Assembly (NCBI RefSeq): GCF_000165835.1
Contig: NC_014640.1
Coordinates: forward strand, 5,518,001 to 5,582,000
Source of the DNA: Achromobacter xylosoxidans A8
Lineage (GTDB): Bacteria; Pseudomonadota; Gammaproteobacteria; Burkholderiales; Burkholderiaceae_B
Direction of reading: 5' to 3'
DNA: 64,000 nucleotides
Numbering within the stretch: position 1 is the first letter of the stretch; every line of letters starts with the position of its first letter. The translations under genes and the position numbers were made by a program. This document shows, one piece after another, positions 44,592-54,559 of this stretch. The notes below the pieces were generated by a model. That model was not told where the DNA came from. It ran no database searches and worked only from the letters and a program-made list of their open reading frames with translations.

Positions 44592-47468
44592 ATGCTAGAA
44601 ACCGTCATCAAGCGCGATCGCGACCTGGGCACGCCGGCGCGCGAGTCCGCCGTAACCGTCACCCTGACCATAGACGGCCAGGAAATCACGGTGCCCGAGG
44701 GCACTTCGCTGATGCGCGCGGCCGCCGAGGCCGGCATCAACATCCCCAAGCTGTGCGCGACCGACAGCCTGGAACCCTTCGGCTCGTGCCGCCTGTGCCT
44801 GGTGCAGATCGAAGGCCGCCGCGGCTATCCCGCGTCGTGCACCACCCCGGCCGAGAACGGCATGGTGGTCTACACCGAAACCCCCAAGCTGCACGACCTG
44901 CGGCGCGGCGTGATGGAGCTGTACATCTCCGACCACCCGCTGGACTGCCTGACCTGCCCGGCCAACGGCGACTGTGAACTGCAGGACATGGCCGGCGTGG
45001 TGGGCCTGCGCAACGTGCGCTACGGCTACGACGGCGCCAACCACCTGAAGAGCGAAAAGGACGAGTCCAATCCGTACTTCACCTATGACGCGTCCAAGTG
45101 CATTGTCTGCAACCGCTGCGTGCGCGCCTGCGAGGAAACCCAGGGCACCTTCGCCCTGACGATCTCCGGCAAGGGCTTCGAATCGCGCGTGTCGCCGGGG
45201 CAGGACCAGCCCTTCCTGGACAGCGAATGCGTGTCCTGCGGCGCCTGCGTGCAAGCCTGTCCGACCTCCACCCTGCAGGAAAAGACCGTCATCATGATGG
45301 GCCAGGCCGAACACTCGGTCGTGACCACCTGCGCATACTGCGGCGTGGGCTGCGGCTTCAAGGCCGAAATGAAGGGCCAGGAAGTGGTGCGCATGGTGCC
45401 CTGGAAGGATGGCCAGGCCAACCGCGGCCACTCCTGCGTCAAGGGCCGCTTCGCCTGGGGCTACGCCACGCACAAGGAACGCGTGCTCAAGCCCATGATC
45501 CGCAAGCACATCACCGATTCCTGGAAGGAAGTGTCCTGGGACGAGGCGATCAACTACGCGGCCTCCGAATTCCGCCGCATCCAGGGCCAGTACGGCCGCG
45601 ACGCGGTCGGCGGCATTACCTCGTCGCGCTGCACCAACGAGGAGACCTGGCTGGTGCAGAAGCTGGTGCGCGCCGCCTTCGGCACCAACAACGTCGACAC
45701 CTGCGCGCGGGTGTGCCATTCGCCCACGGGCTATGGCCTGAAGCAGACGCTGGGCGAATCTGCCGGCACGCAGACCTTCGATTCCGTCATGCACACCGAT
45801 GTGGTGATCGTGATGGGCGCCAACCCCAGCAGCGGCCATCCTGTGTTCGCCTCGCGCCTGAAGCGCCGCCTGCGCCAGGGCGCGCGCCTGATCGTGATCG
45901 ATCCGCGCCGCATCGAACTGGTGAGTTCGCCGCACATCAAGGCCGACTTCCATCTGCAGGTGCGCCCCGGCACCAACACCGCGCTGCTGTCCTCGCTGGC
46001 GCACGTGATCGCCACCGAAAACCTGATCGCCGAAGACTTCGTGGCCGAGCGCTGCGAAGCCAAGGCCTTCAAGGAATGGCGCGATTTCGTCTCGCTGCCG
46101 GAAAACTCGCCGGAAGCCATGGAAGAAATCACCGGCGTGCCGGCGCAGGCCGTGCGCGGCGCGGCGCGCCTGTACGCCACCGGCGGCAACGGCTCCATCT
46201 ACTACGGCCTGGGCGTAACCGAACACAGCCAGGGCTCCACCACCGTCATGGCCATCGCCAACCTGGCCATGGCCACCGGCAACGTCGGCCGCGAAGGCGT
46301 GGGCGTGAACCCGCTGCGCGGGCAGAACAACGTGCAGGGCTCTTGCGACATGGGCTCGTTCCCGCATGAGCTGCCGGGCTACCGCCACATTTCCGACAAC
46401 ACGGTGCGCGCGCAGTTCGAACAGGACTGGGGCGTGACCCTGCAGCCCGAACCCGGCCTGCGCATCCCCAACATGTTCGAGGCCGCGCTGGGCGGGACCT
46501 TCAAGGGCCTGTACTGCCAGGGCGAAGACATCGTGCAGTCGGACCCCAACACGCAGCACGTGGCAGCCTCGCTGGCTGCCATGGAATGCATCGTGGTGCA
46601 GGATCTGTTCCTCAATGAAACAGCCAAGTATGCCCACGTGTTCCTGCCCGGCTCCTCGTTCCTGGAAAAGGACGGCACCTTCACCAACGCCGAACGCCGC
46701 ATCTCGCGCGTGCGCAAGGTGATGGAGCCCAAGAACGGCAAGTCCGACTGGGAAGTGACGGTGGCGCTGTCCAATGCGCTGGGCTATCCCATGGACTACA
46801 AGCATCCGCGCGAGATCATGGACGAGATCGCGCGCCTGACGCCCACGTTCTCCGGCGTCAGCTACGAAAAGCTGGACAAGCTGGGCAGCCTGCAATGGCC
46901 CTGCAACGACGAGGCGCCCGACGGCACGCCCATCATGCACATCGACGAGTTCGTGCGCGGCAAGGGCAAGTTCATGATCACCAAGTACGTGCCCACGGAC
47001 GAGCGCAGCACGCGCCGCTTCCCGCTGCTGCTGACCACTGGCCGCATCCTGTCGCAATACAACGTGGGCGCGCAGACCCGGCGCACCCCCAACGTCATGT
47101 GGCATGGCGAGGACGTGCTGGAACTGCATCCGCAGGACGCCGAGGACCGCGGCGTGAAGGACGGCGACTGGGTCGGCATCCAGAGCCGCGCGGGCGAAAC
47201 CGTGCTGCGGGCCACGCTGACCGACCGGGTGCAGCCAGGCGTGGTATACACCACCTTCCATTTCCCCGAGTCCGGCGCCAACGTCGTCACCACCGACAGT
47301 TCCGACTGGGCCACCAACTGCCCCGAATACAAGGTGACGGCCGTGCAGGTCACGCGGGTGTCCCAGCCTTCGGAATGGCAGCGCCAGTGGTCGCGCTTTG
47401 CGGATATCCAGCAAAAGCTGCTGCGCGAGCGTTCACGCGAAAACGAGGCGGCGCTGACCGGGAAATAA
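44592..47468 (+). CDS. fdsA: Formate dehydrogenase alpha subunit FdsA (molybdenum catalytic subunit)
   Basis: 958 residues. Order: [2Fe-2S] ferredoxin/NuoG-like domain (GSCRLCLVQIEGR), His/Cys cluster (CLTCPANGDCELQ), two [4Fe-4S] motifs (CIVCNRCVRACEE, CVSCGACVQACPTSTL), the Mo-enzyme cluster motif CAYCGVGCGFKAE, the bis-MGD domain with probable Mo-ligand Cys375 (CARVCHSPTGYG), and a C-terminal dinucleotide-binding domain. It oxidises formate to CO2. No selenocysteine codon. Confidence 0.97.
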   Translation: MLETVIKRDRDLGTPARESAVTVTLTIDGQEITVPEGTSLMRAAAEAGINIPKLCATDSLEPFGSCRLCLVQIEGRRGYPASCTTPAENGMVVYTETPKLHDLRRGVMELYISDHPLDCLTCPANGDCELQDMAGVVGLRNVRYGYDGANHLKSEKDESNPYFTYDASKCIVCNRCVRACEETQGTFALTISGKGFESRVSPGQDQPFLDSECVSCGACVQACPTSTLQEKTVIMMGQAEHSVVTTCAYCGVGCGFKAEMKGQEVVRMVPWKDGQANRGHSCVKGRFAWGYATHKERVLKPMIRKHITDSWKEVSWDEAINYAASEFRRIQGQYGRDAVGGITSSRCTNEETWLVQKLVRAAFGTNNVDTCARVCHSPTGYGLKQTLGESAGTQTFDSVMHTDVVIVMGANPSSGHPVFASRLKRRLRQGARLIVIDPRRIELVSSPHIKADFHLQVRPGTNTALLSSLAHVIATENLIAEDFVAERCEAKAFKEWRDFVSLPENSPEAMEEITGVPAQAVRGAARLYATGGNGSIYYGLGVTEHSQGSTTVMAIANLAMATGNVGREGVGVNPLRGQNNVQGSCDMGSFPHELPGYRHISDNTVRAQFEQDWGVTLQPEPGLRIPNMFEAALGGTFKGLYCQGEDIVQSDPNTQHVAASLAAMECIVVQDLFLNETAKYAHVFLPGSSFLEKDGTFTNAERRISRVRKVMEPKNGKSDWEVTVALSNALGYPMDYKHPREIMDEIARLTPTFSGVSYEKLDKLGSLQWPCNDEAPDGTPIMHIDEFVRGKGKFMITKYVPTDERSTRRFPLLLTTGRILSQYNVGAQTRRTPNVMWHGEDVLELHPQDAEDRGVKDGDWVGIQSRAGETVLRATLTDRVQPGVVYTTFHFPESGANVVTTDSSDWATNCPEYKVTAVQVTRVSQPSEWQRQWSRFADIQQKLLRERSRENEAALTGK

Positions 47469-47496
47469 CCGCCAGCCCAAACCGCCAGGACGCGCC

Positions 47497-48318
47497 ATGC
47501 CCACGCCACCGCCTTCCCGCCCCGACTGCACGCAGGTTCAGGTCACCCGCGTGCGGGGCGGCGCCCTGGTCCCCGAGGTCGAAACCGACTCCGTGGCCGA
47601 GGAAACGCCGGTGGCGCTGGAGTTCAACGGCATCAGCCACGCCACCATGCTGGCCACGCCGTCCGATCTGGAGGACTTCGCGGTGGGCTTCGCGCTGTCC
47701 GAAGGCATCATCGACGGCGTCAGCGACGTGCGCGGCATCGACCTGCTGCCGCAATGCGACGGCATCGTGATCCAGCTGGAAATCTCCAGCGCCTGTGAAG
47801 TGCGGTTGAAGTCGCGGCGGCGCGCCATGGCCGGGCGCACCGGTTGCGGCCTGTGCGGCGTGGAAACACTGCCCGAGGTGCTGCGGCCGGTAGCGCCTGT
47901 CACCAATGGCGCGCCAGTGCGCATCCAGGCGGTGCTGGCGGCCATGCGCGACATGCGGGCCCGCCAGACCCTGCACGACCTTACCGGTGCGACCCATGCC
48001 GCCGGCTGGGCCGGCGCCGACGGCGCCGTGGCGCTGGTGCGCGAAGACGTCGGCCGGCACAACGCGCTGGACAAGCTGGTCGGCGCCCTGGCGCGCCAGG
48101 CCATGCATGCCGGCGACGGCATCATCGTGGTGTCCAGCCGCGCCAGCTTCGAAATGGTGCAGAAAACCGCCGCCGCCGGCGTCGCCGTGCTGGCGTCCGT
48201 CTCCGCGCCCACCGCGCTCGCCATCCGCCTGGCCCATGACGCCAACGTCAGCCTGCTGGGCTTTCTACGCGGCGAAGACGCCACCTTGTACACCCATCCC
48301 CTACGCATCATCTCCTGA
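47497..48318 (+). CDS. fdhD: Formate dehydrogenase sulfurtransferase FdhD (FdsC)
   Basis: 273 residues. CxxC sulfur-carrying pair Cys117/Cys120 in TGCGLCGVETL, plus VREDVGRHNALDKL and VVSSRASFEMVQK. It transfers sulfur from IscS to the Mo-bis-MGD cofactor. In fds operons this gene is called fdsC. It lies between fdsA and fdsD as expected. Confidence 0.95.
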   Translation: MPTPPPSRPDCTQVQVTRVRGGALVPEVETDSVAEETPVALEFNGISHATMLATPSDLEDFAVGFALSEGIIDGVSDVRGIDLLPQCDGIVIQLEISSACEVRLKSRRRAMAGRTGCGLCGVETLPEVLRPVAPVTNGAPVRIQAVLAAMRDMRARQTLHDLTGATHAAGWAGADGAVALVREDVGRHNALDKLVGALARQAMHAGDGIIVVSSRASFEMVQKTAAAGVAVLASVSAPTALAIRLAHDANVSLLGFLRGEDATLYTHPLRIIS

Positions 48319-48335
48319 ACCGGACCTACGCAAGC

Positions 48336-48593
48336 ATGGAAATCGGCAACCTGATCCGCATGGCCAACCGCATCGGCCAATTCTTCGAGGCCATGCCCGA
48401 CCGGCAGGAAGCGCTGGAAGGCGTGGCCAACCATATCCACAAATTCTGGGAGCCGCGCATGCGCAACGAGCTCCTGAACTTTCTCGAACAAAACCCGGAC
48501 GGCGATGCCGGCGGGGAACGGCTGCATCCGCTGGTGCTGGAAGCAGTCACGCAGAACCGTCAGCGCCTGACGCCGCTGGCCCGCGTGGCCTAG
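48336..48593 (+). CDS. fdsD: Formate dehydrogenase delta subunit FdsD
   Basis: 85 residues. NLIRMANRIGQFFEAMPDRQEALEGVANHIHKFWEPRMR is the family signature of this small helical subunit, which is found in FdsABGD complexes. 17 bp after fdhD. Confidence 0.94.
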   Translation: MEIGNLIRMANRIGQFFEAMPDRQEALEGVANHIHKFWEPRMRNELLNFLEQNPDGDAGGERLHPLVLEAVTQNRQRLTPLARVA

Positions 48594-48699
48594 CGCAGCG
48601 GCGCGACGCAAGACAACAAGAGCATCACAAAAGAAGGCGGCGGGACCGGCCAGATGCCGGGCTACGCGCGCCACAGAGCGGCCCCCAAGAGGAGACAAC

Positions 48700-50367
48700 A
48701 TGCAAAGCACTGCCACGCTGGACCTGCCCGGTTCGAAGCCGGGATTTTTCGACAAGGAACGCACCATCGCCGGCCCGGGCTTCTCGCGCTGGCTGGTGCC
48801 CCCGGCCGCCCTGGCCATCCACCTGTGCATCGGCATGGCCTACGGGTTCTCGGTGTTCTGGCTGCCGCTGTCCAAGGTGGTGGGTGGCGCCAAGCCGCTG
48901 GCCTGCCCCGCGGACATGAGCCTCGTCGCCGAGTTGTTCGCCACCAACTGCGACTGGAAAATCTCGACCATGGGGTGGATGTACACCCTGTTCTTCGTGC
49001 TGCTGGGCTGCTCGGCCGCGCTGTGGGGCGGCTGGCTGGAACGCGCCGGCCCGCGCAAGGCGGGCGTGGTGTCGGCCCTGTGCTGGTGCGGCGGCCTGGT
49101 CATTTCGGCCATCGGCGTGTACTTGCACCAGATGTGGATGCTGTGGCTGGGGTCGGGCGTCATCGGCGGCATCGGCCTGGGCCTGGGCTATATCTCGCCC
49201 GTGAGCACGCTGATCAAGTGGTTCCCCGACCGCCGCGGCATGGCCACGGGCATGGCCATCATGGGCTTTGGCGGCGGCGCCATGATAGGCGCGCCGCTGG
49301 CCGACCTGCTGATGCGCCACTTCGCCACGCCCGATTCGCCGGGGGTCTGGCAGACCTTCCTGACCATGGCGGCGGTGTACTTCGTTTTCATGATGTCGGG
49401 CGCGCTGGGCTACCGCGTGCCGCCCACCGGCTGGAAGCCCGAGGGCTGGACCGCGCCGGCCAAGCATGCCGGCAACGCCATGATCACCAAGGGCCACGTG
49501 CACGTGCAGCGCGTCTGGGGCGTGCCGCAGTTCTGGCTGGTGTGGTGGGCGCTGTGCCTGAACGTCACTGCGGGCATCGGCATCCTGGGCATGGCCTCGC
49601 CGCTGCTGCAGGAAGTGTTCGGCGGCGGCCTGATCAACCAGCCTGAACTGGGCTACACGCAGCTGGACAAGAGCCAGTTGGCGGCCATCGCCGCCATCGC
49701 CGCCGGCTTCACCGGCCTGCTCAGCCTGTTCAACATCGGCGGCCGCTTCTTCTGGGCCAGCCTGTCCGACAAGCTGGGCCGCAAAACCACCTACTTCGTG
49801 TTCTTCGTGCTGGGCTTCGCGCTGTATTCGGCCATCCCCTGGACCGCGCATATCGGCGCGCTGGCCCTGTTCGTGGCCGCCTTCTGCATCATCCTGTCCA
49901 TGTACGGCGGCGGCTTCTCCACCGTGCCGGCCTATCTGGCGGACCTGTTCGGCACGCAGATGGTGGGCGCCATCCACGGCCGGCTGCTGACGGCCTGGTC
50001 GGCGGCGGGCATTTTCGGGCCTGTGCTGGTGAACTACATCCGCGAATACCAGTTGTCCATCGGCGTGCCGCGCGCCCAGGTGTACGACATCACCATGTAT
50101 ATCCTGGCGGGCATGCTGGTGCTGGGCTTCCTGTGCAACCTGGCGATCCGGCCGGTGAACGCCAAGTACTTCATGAGCGACGAAGAACTGGCGCGCGAAA
50201 AGGCGCTGGCCCACGAACGCGCGGTCGCCACCGAAACGCATGGGGTCGGCGCATCCACGTTCCGCACGCCGGCGGCGCTGGTGGTATTCGCCTGGGCCTG
50301 CGTGGGCATTCCGCTGGCCTGGGGCATCTGGATCACCCTGCAGAAGGCGGTGGTGCTGTTCCACTAA
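48700..50367 (+). CDS. OFA-family MFS transporter (oxalate/formate antiporter-like)
   Basis: 555 residues; GAGGAG upstream. Twelve helices with the OFA pattern HLCIGMAYGFSVFWLPLSK, the enlarged first periplasmic loop containing CPADMSLVAELFATNCDW, and SLSDKLGRKTTYF at the 8-9 loop. The C-terminal helix pair is extended (about 530-555). Position 106 bp after fdsD suggests formate or oxalate movement coupled to the dehydrogenase; direction is not readable. Confidence 0.88.
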   Translation: MQSTATLDLPGSKPGFFDKERTIAGPGFSRWLVPPAALAIHLCIGMAYGFSVFWLPLSKVVGGAKPLACPADMSLVAELFATNCDWKISTMGWMYTLFFVLLGCSAALWGGWLERAGPRKAGVVSALCWCGGLVISAIGVYLHQMWMLWLGSGVIGGIGLGLGYISPVSTLIKWFPDRRGMATGMAIMGFGGGAMIGAPLADLLMRHFATPDSPGVWQTFLTMAAVYFVFMMSGALGYRVPPTGWKPEGWTAPAKHAGNAMITKGHVHVQRVWGVPQFWLVWWALCLNVTAGIGILGMASPLLQEVFGGGLINQPELGYTQLDKSQLAAIAAIAAGFTGLLSLFNIGGRFFWASLSDKLGRKTTYFVFFVLGFALYSAIPWTAHIGALALFVAAFCIILSMYGGGFSTVPAYLADLFGTQMVGAIHGRLLTAWSAAGIFGPVLVNYIREYQLSIGVPRAQVYDITMYILAGMLVLGFLCNLAIRPVNAKYFMSDEELAREKALAHERAVATETHGVGASTFRTPAALVVFAWACVGIPLAWGIWITLQKAVVLFH

Positions 50368-50384
50368 GGCCGGCAACGGCAGGC

Positions 50385-50405
50385 GCGGCAGGCCACGCCT
50401 GCCGC
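50385..50405 (+). terminator. Hairpin after the OFA transporter
   Basis: GCGGCAGGC, CAC loop, GCCTGCCGC: nine perfect pairs 17 nt after the stop. No T-run, so termination is uncertain. Confidence 0.4.
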
Positions 50406-50505
50406 GGCGGGGCGTGAAGCTGCTACATTGGCAGCCCGCGCCCCTTCTTTTTGCTTTCTCCATGACCACCCTGCCCCGCGCGCCCCGCCTTGCTGGAGCG
50501 ACACG

Positions 50506-51624
50506 TTGACCGTCCCTGAAATCCGCTGGGAAGAAAACCAGACCCCCCATTCCGCCCGCTGGCGCTCCGAATCCGGCGCCGCGCCGCCCAAGCGCGTGGT
50601 GGTCGCGGACGACACCATGACGGCGGACATGGCCTACCGCCAGGCCTGCGAAGGCGTCGGCCTGCTGTGGCGCGGCGATTTCCAGAATGCGCGGCAACTG
50701 CTGCAGGCCATGACGCGGCGGGTCGACAAGCGCCCCCGCAAGCCCGTGGACACCCTGCTGGACGCCTTCAACCAGCACCGTCAGATCCAGTCGCAGCGCG
50801 CCCGCATCCTGGGCATGCTGCTGATTCCGTTCGACGCCGGCCACGGCATTCCGCTGCGCCGCGCGCCCGACGCGCAACTGGCCTGCGAGGAAGCCCATGG
50901 CCCGGCCGCCGAGCCCTATGTCGCGTCGCTGCGCGAACTGCTGGGCCTGATCGGCGCCTTCGAATGGCGCAAGAAAGGCGTGGAAATCCCCGCGCTGAAC
51001 GCCCGCATCCATCCGCACTACGGCGTGTTTTCGCCGCTGCGCGGCGAGTACGTCGATCTGGTGGCGCGCACCCCGATGCCGCGCGGCAGCGTGGCCTTCG
51101 ACATCGGCACCGGCACCGGCGTGCTGGCCGCCGTGATCGCACGCCGCGGCGGCAAGCGCGTCATCGCCACCGACACGGATCCCCGCGCCCTGGCCTGCGC
51201 CCGCGAAAACCTGGAGCGGCTGGGCCTGTCCAAGCAGGTCGAGGTCGAAGAAACGGACCTGTTCCCCGAGGGACGGGTATCGCTGATCGTCTGCAACCCG
51301 CCCTGGCTGCCGGCCCGCCCCAGCTCGCCCGTCGAGCATGCGGTCTACGATCCCGACAGCCGCATGCTGCGCGGCTTCCTGAATGGACTGGCGGCCCATC
51401 TGACGCCGAACGGCGAAGGCTGGCTGATCCTGTCGGATCTGGCCGAACACCTGGGCCTGCGCAGCCGCGAAGCGCTGCTGGAGATGACCAGCCAGGCCGG
51501 TCTGCAGGTCATCGAGCGCATCGACACGCGGCCCACGCATGGCCGCGCGCAAGATGCGAGCGACCCGCTGCACGCGGCGCGCTCGAAGGAAGTCACGTCC
51601 TTGTGGCGCCTGGGCGCCGCCTGA
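50506..51624 (+). CDS. Class I SAM-dependent methyltransferase
   Basis: 372 residues from a TTG at 50506 with GGAG eight bases upstream; the more upstream in-frame codons lack a site. An N-terminal helical domain of about 170 residues is followed by a Rossmann core with motif I FDIGTGTGVLAAVIARRGG and NPPWLPARP, the NPPY-type motif of N-methyltransferases acting on Gln/Asn or nucleic-acid amino groups (PrmB/RlmG-like). Target unknown. Single gene convergent with the DUF1345 gene. Confidence 0.86.
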   Translation: MTVPEIRWEENQTPHSARWRSESGAAPPKRVVVADDTMTADMAYRQACEGVGLLWRGDFQNARQLLQAMTRRVDKRPRKPVDTLLDAFNQHRQIQSQRARILGMLLIPFDAGHGIPLRRAPDAQLACEEAHGPAAEPYVASLRELLGLIGAFEWRKKGVEIPALNARIHPHYGVFSPLRGEYVDLVARTPMPRGSVAFDIGTGTGVLAAVIARRGGKRVIATDTDPRALACARENLERLGLSKQVEVEETDLFPEGRVSLIVCNPPWLPARPSSPVEHAVYDPDSRMLRGFLNGLAAHLTPNGEGWLILSDLAEHLGLRSREALLEMTSQAGLQVIERIDTRPTHGRAQDASDPLHAARSKEVTSLWRLGAA

Positions 51625-51646
51625 GGCATGGCCCCGCTGGGCGGTC

Positions 51647-52333
51647 CTAGGCCCGCCCGGCCGCCACGTTCACGCTGATGGCGATGATGAAGACGTTGAA
51701 GAAAAACGCGATGACACTATGCGTCAGCGCGGTGCGGCGCAAGCGCCGGTTCACGATCTGCACGTCCGATACCTGGAACGTCATGCCCAGCACCAGCGCG
51801 AAATAGGCGAAGTCCCAGTAGTCAGGATCTTCCGTACCCGGGAAATCCAGGCCCTTGTGCATAGCGTTGCGATGGCCGTAATAGCCATGCGCGTAGTGCA
51901 GCGCGAAGATCATGTTCATGTAGAGCCACGACAGGATGATGGTCGCGGCGGCGGCCAGCATGGCCAGTACGCTGCCCGCGCCGCTCTCGCCCCGCAACTC
52001 GACCCACAACGCCATCATCACCATGCAGGACAGCGCCACGCTGCTCCACAGCACGCCCGTGCGTCCGACATCCTGCTGCTGCGCGTGCTGGCGCATGGCC
52101 GCAGAACTGGTCCGGCCGAACACCCGCGCCGTCATCAGCAGGAACACCAGCGCCCCTGCGTCGAATCCCAGCAACAGCGCCAGGACCCACGGCACGCCCA
52201 GGGCGTAGAGCGCGCCCGCCGTGAGCAGCAGCAAGCCGGCGCACCCGACCAGACGCCGATGCGCGTGGAAGAACGGCAAGGCAGCGCCGGAAGCAGCGTC
52301 GTCCTCGGGATCGAAATCCTTGAGCGGCGGCAT
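51647..52333 (-). CDS. DUF1345 membrane protein
   Basis: 228 residues with five or six helices and the family stretch [17 protein letters not shown], then [22 protein letters not shown]. Function not established. 34 bp downstream of the chromate-type transporter gene on the same strand, possibly the same transcript. Confidence 0.88.
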   Translation of the reverse strand: MPPLKDFDPEDDAASGAALPFFHAHRRLVGCAGLLLLTAGALYALGVPWVLALLLGFDAGALVFLLMTARVFGRTSSAAMRQHAQQQDVGRTGVLWSSVALSCMVMMALWVELRGESGAGSVLAMLAAAATIILSWLYMNMIFALHYAHGYYGHRNAMHKGLDFPGTEDPDYWDFAYFALVLGMTFQVSDVQIVNRRLRRTALTHSVIAFFFNVFIIAISVNVAAGRA

Positions 52334-52367
52334 GCGGCGCTCCTTTAGACGTGAACAGGCCCTAACG

Positions 52368-52892
52368 CTAACCGATGCCGAGCAAACCGACCAGTGCGCC
52401 GCCGAACAGCAGCCATAGCGGATGGATGCGGGTGACGCTGCCCAGCAGCGCGACCACGGCGGTAATCACGCCCAGCAGCCAGGTATGCACCGAGGCTTCA
52501 GTGATGAGCGCCGCGCTGGCGGCCACCAGCCCCACGGTCATGGGGAAGATGCCGGCCTGGATCACCCCGCGCCAGGGGCGGTCCTTGAAGCGCTCCCAGA
52601 GCCCCAGGGCAATCACGGTGATGATGGACGATGGGCCGAACTTGGCGATGGTGGTGACCAGCACACCCAGGCCGCCAGCCACATGCCAGCCTACCAGCGT
52701 GACCACCATCAGGTTGGGGCCCGGAGCGGCCTGCCCCAGGGCGAACAGCGCGGAAAAGTCCGCTGCCGTCATCCAGCCGTGCACATCCACCACCTGGCGC
52801 TGCATCTCGGGCAGGATGGTGTTGCCGCCGCCGAATGCCAGCACGGACAGCTCGGAAAAGATCAGGGCCAGGGCAATCAGGGTATGGATCAT
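52368..52892 (-). CDS. Chromate transporter-type protein, second half-subunit
   Basis: 174 residues from the ATG at 52892, overlapping the upstream gene by 4 bp. CHR domain with [17 protein letters not shown] and [18 protein letters not shown]. Short-chain CHR pairs act as heterodimers; specificity (chromate/sulfate) is inferred from family only. Confidence 0.9.
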   Translation of the reverse strand: MIHTLIALALIFSELSVLAFGGGNTILPEMQRQVVDVHGWMTAADFSALFALGQAAPGPNLMVVTLVGWHVAGGLGVLVTTIAKFGPSSIITVIALGLWERFKDRPWRGVIQAGIFPMTVGLVAASAALITEASVHTWLLGVITAVVALLGSVTRIHPLWLLFGGALVGLLGIG

Positions 52893-53467
52893 CGACGTTG
52901 CCTCCAGACCATCAGGATGCTCAGCGGCGTCAGCACCGCCATGGTCGGCAGCAGCGGAATGCGCAGCACGGCGATGGCGATGAAGCAGGCCGTGGCCACC
53001 ACGCCGGCCAGCCAGTCGCGGCGCTTGATCACCGGCAGCCCGATCTTCACGGCCATCGAGATCAGCAGGCCCGCGGCGGCCGCGGCCAGCCCGGCGAACA
53101 GGTGCTGGATGTGCGGATCGTTCTGGAAGCGGTCGTACACCATGCCCAGCAGCACCACGATGGCGGACGGCGCCAGGATCAGGCCCATCAGCGCCGCGAA
53201 GGCCCCGCGCGGGCCGCGGAACTTCATGCCCAGCGCCACCGACAGGTTGATGATGTTGCCGCCGGGCAGGAACTGGCACAGGCCCAGCAGATCGGTGAAC
53301 TCGGCGCCGCTGAGCCAGCGGTGCTTTTCGACGACCATGCGGCGCGCCAGCGGCAGGGCACCGCCAAAGGCCGTCAGGCCAAGCATGAGGAATCCGTAGA
53401 ACAATTGCCCGCAAGTGGGCGCGGGCCGGAGATCGGCCTCGGGGATGGAAGGTGCTGCGTTCATCAT
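52889..53467 (-). CDS. Chromate transporter-type protein, first half-subunit
   Basis: 192 residues. CHR domain with TAFGGALPLARRMVVEKHRWL and the LCQFLPGGNIINLSVALG motif. It lies upstream of the second half-subunit and divergent from a LysR regulator 125 bp away. Confidence 0.9.
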   Translation of the reverse strand: MMNAAPSIPEADLRPAPTCGQLFYGFLMLGLTAFGGALPLARRMVVEKHRWLSGAEFTDLLGLCQFLPGGNIINLSVALGMKFRGPRGAFAALMGLILAPSAIVVLLGMVYDRFQNDPHIQHLFAGLAAAAAGLLISMAVKIGLPVIKRRDWLAGVVATACFIAIAVLRIPLLPTMAVLTPLSILMVWRQRR

Positions 53468-53556
53468 TTTTTTATGCCGGCGCCGGACAAGGGGCGCGGG
53501 GTGGAACAGGGGAAGACGACGAGATTGCAGCCTACTCTTCGCCCAGGATAATGTCT

Positions 53557-53578
53557 AATATATGACTATCTATATATT
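53557..53578. promoter_or_regulatory. LysR-type inverted repeat in the chr/lysR gap
   Basis: AATATAT, 8 nt, ATATATT: a perfect AT-rich dyad just before the lysR start, fitting a T-N11-A-class autoregulatory site. Confidence 0.5.
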
Positions 53579-53592
53579 CATATCGGCTGAAT

Positions 53593-54513
53593 ATGGCATC
53601 CGTAGACTTGAGGCTGTTGCGCTACTTCCTGGCCGTGGCCGAGGAATCCCACCTGACCAAGGCCGCGGCGCGGCTGGGCATACGCCAGCCGCCGCTCAGC
53701 CAGCAGATCCGCGTGCTGGAGCAGGAGCTGGGCGTGACGCTGTTCCACCGCCTGCCGCGCGGCATGGAGCTGACCGAAAGCGGCCGCGCGCTGCTGGACG
53801 ACGCGCGCAACATCGTGGCCCTGGTGGACCAGGCCGTCGAAGGCGTGCGGCGAGTATCGCTGGGCGAGGCCGGACGCCTGACCGTGGGCTTCACCGGATC
53901 GGCCGCCTTCCACCCCTTCGTGCCGTCCGTCATCCGGCGTTTCCGCGAGGCCGCGCCCAATGTGCGGCTGGTGCTGGAGGAAAGCAGCACCGGGGAGCTG
54001 ATGGAGGCCGTGGGCGCGGGCCGCGTGGACGTGGCGTTCATCCGCGGCCCCTATGGGCTGGGTCCCGGCGTGGTAGTGGAGACGGTGCTGGAGGAACCGA
54101 TGCTGGCCGCGTTTCCCGCCGACCATCCGGCCGTCAAGGGCCGGTCGCGCAAGCGCATCGCGCTATCCGAACTGGCCGACGAATCCTTGATCCTCTATCG
54201 CCGCCATAGCGGGCCAGGACTGTATGACGCCATCATCGCCGCCTGCGGTGCCGCCGGCTTCAGCCCCCGTGTGGCCCAGGAAGCGCCGCGCATGCTGTCC
54301 ACCCTGAGCCTGGTGGCGGCAGGCCTGGGCGTGTCGCTGGTGCCGGCGTCGCTGCGCCGCGTGAACATCGAAGGCGTGGTCTACGTCAACCTGACCCAGC
54401 CCGCGGAGCTGCGCGCGCCGCTCAACCTCATCTGGCGCGACGAATCCCTGTCGGGCGCGACCCGCAAGCTGATCGACGAGGCCCGCCGGCAGCGGGAGGA
54501 ATCGCTGGCCTGA
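53593..54513 (+). CDS. LysR-family transcriptional regulator
   Basis: 306 residues. N-terminal HTH (LRLLRYFLAVAEESHLTKAAARLGIRQPPLSQQIRVLEQELG) and an effector domain with FTGSAAFHPFVPSVIRRFRE. It is divergent from the chromate-type transporter pair and probably controls it; the inducer is unknown. Confidence 0.94.
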   Translation: MASVDLRLLRYFLAVAEESHLTKAAARLGIRQPPLSQQIRVLEQELGVTLFHRLPRGMELTESGRALLDDARNIVALVDQAVEGVRRVSLGEAGRLTVGFTGSAAFHPFVPSVIRRFREAAPNVRLVLEESSTGELMEAVGAGRVDVAFIRGPYGLGPGVVVETVLEEPMLAAFPADHPAVKGRSRKRIALSELADESLILYRRHSGPGLYDAIIAACGAAGFSPRVAQEAPRMLSTLSLVAAGLGVSLVPASLRRVNIEGVVYVNLTQPAELRAPLNLIWRDESLSGATRKLIDEARRQREESLA

Positions 54514-54559
54514 GCACGCGGCGCTACACTGCCCCGCACCCGCACTCTGCATTGCAGCC

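Noticed and set aside
44595..47414. Minus-strand open frame of about 940 codons
   Set aside because: Exactly antisense to fdsA, which carries all expected cluster and cofactor motifs. The antisense product is low-information shadow sequence.
44592..47468. Selenocysteine-type formate dehydrogenase
   Set aside because: The Mo-ligand position is an ordinary Cys codon (TGC, Cys375) and no in-frame TGA is present.
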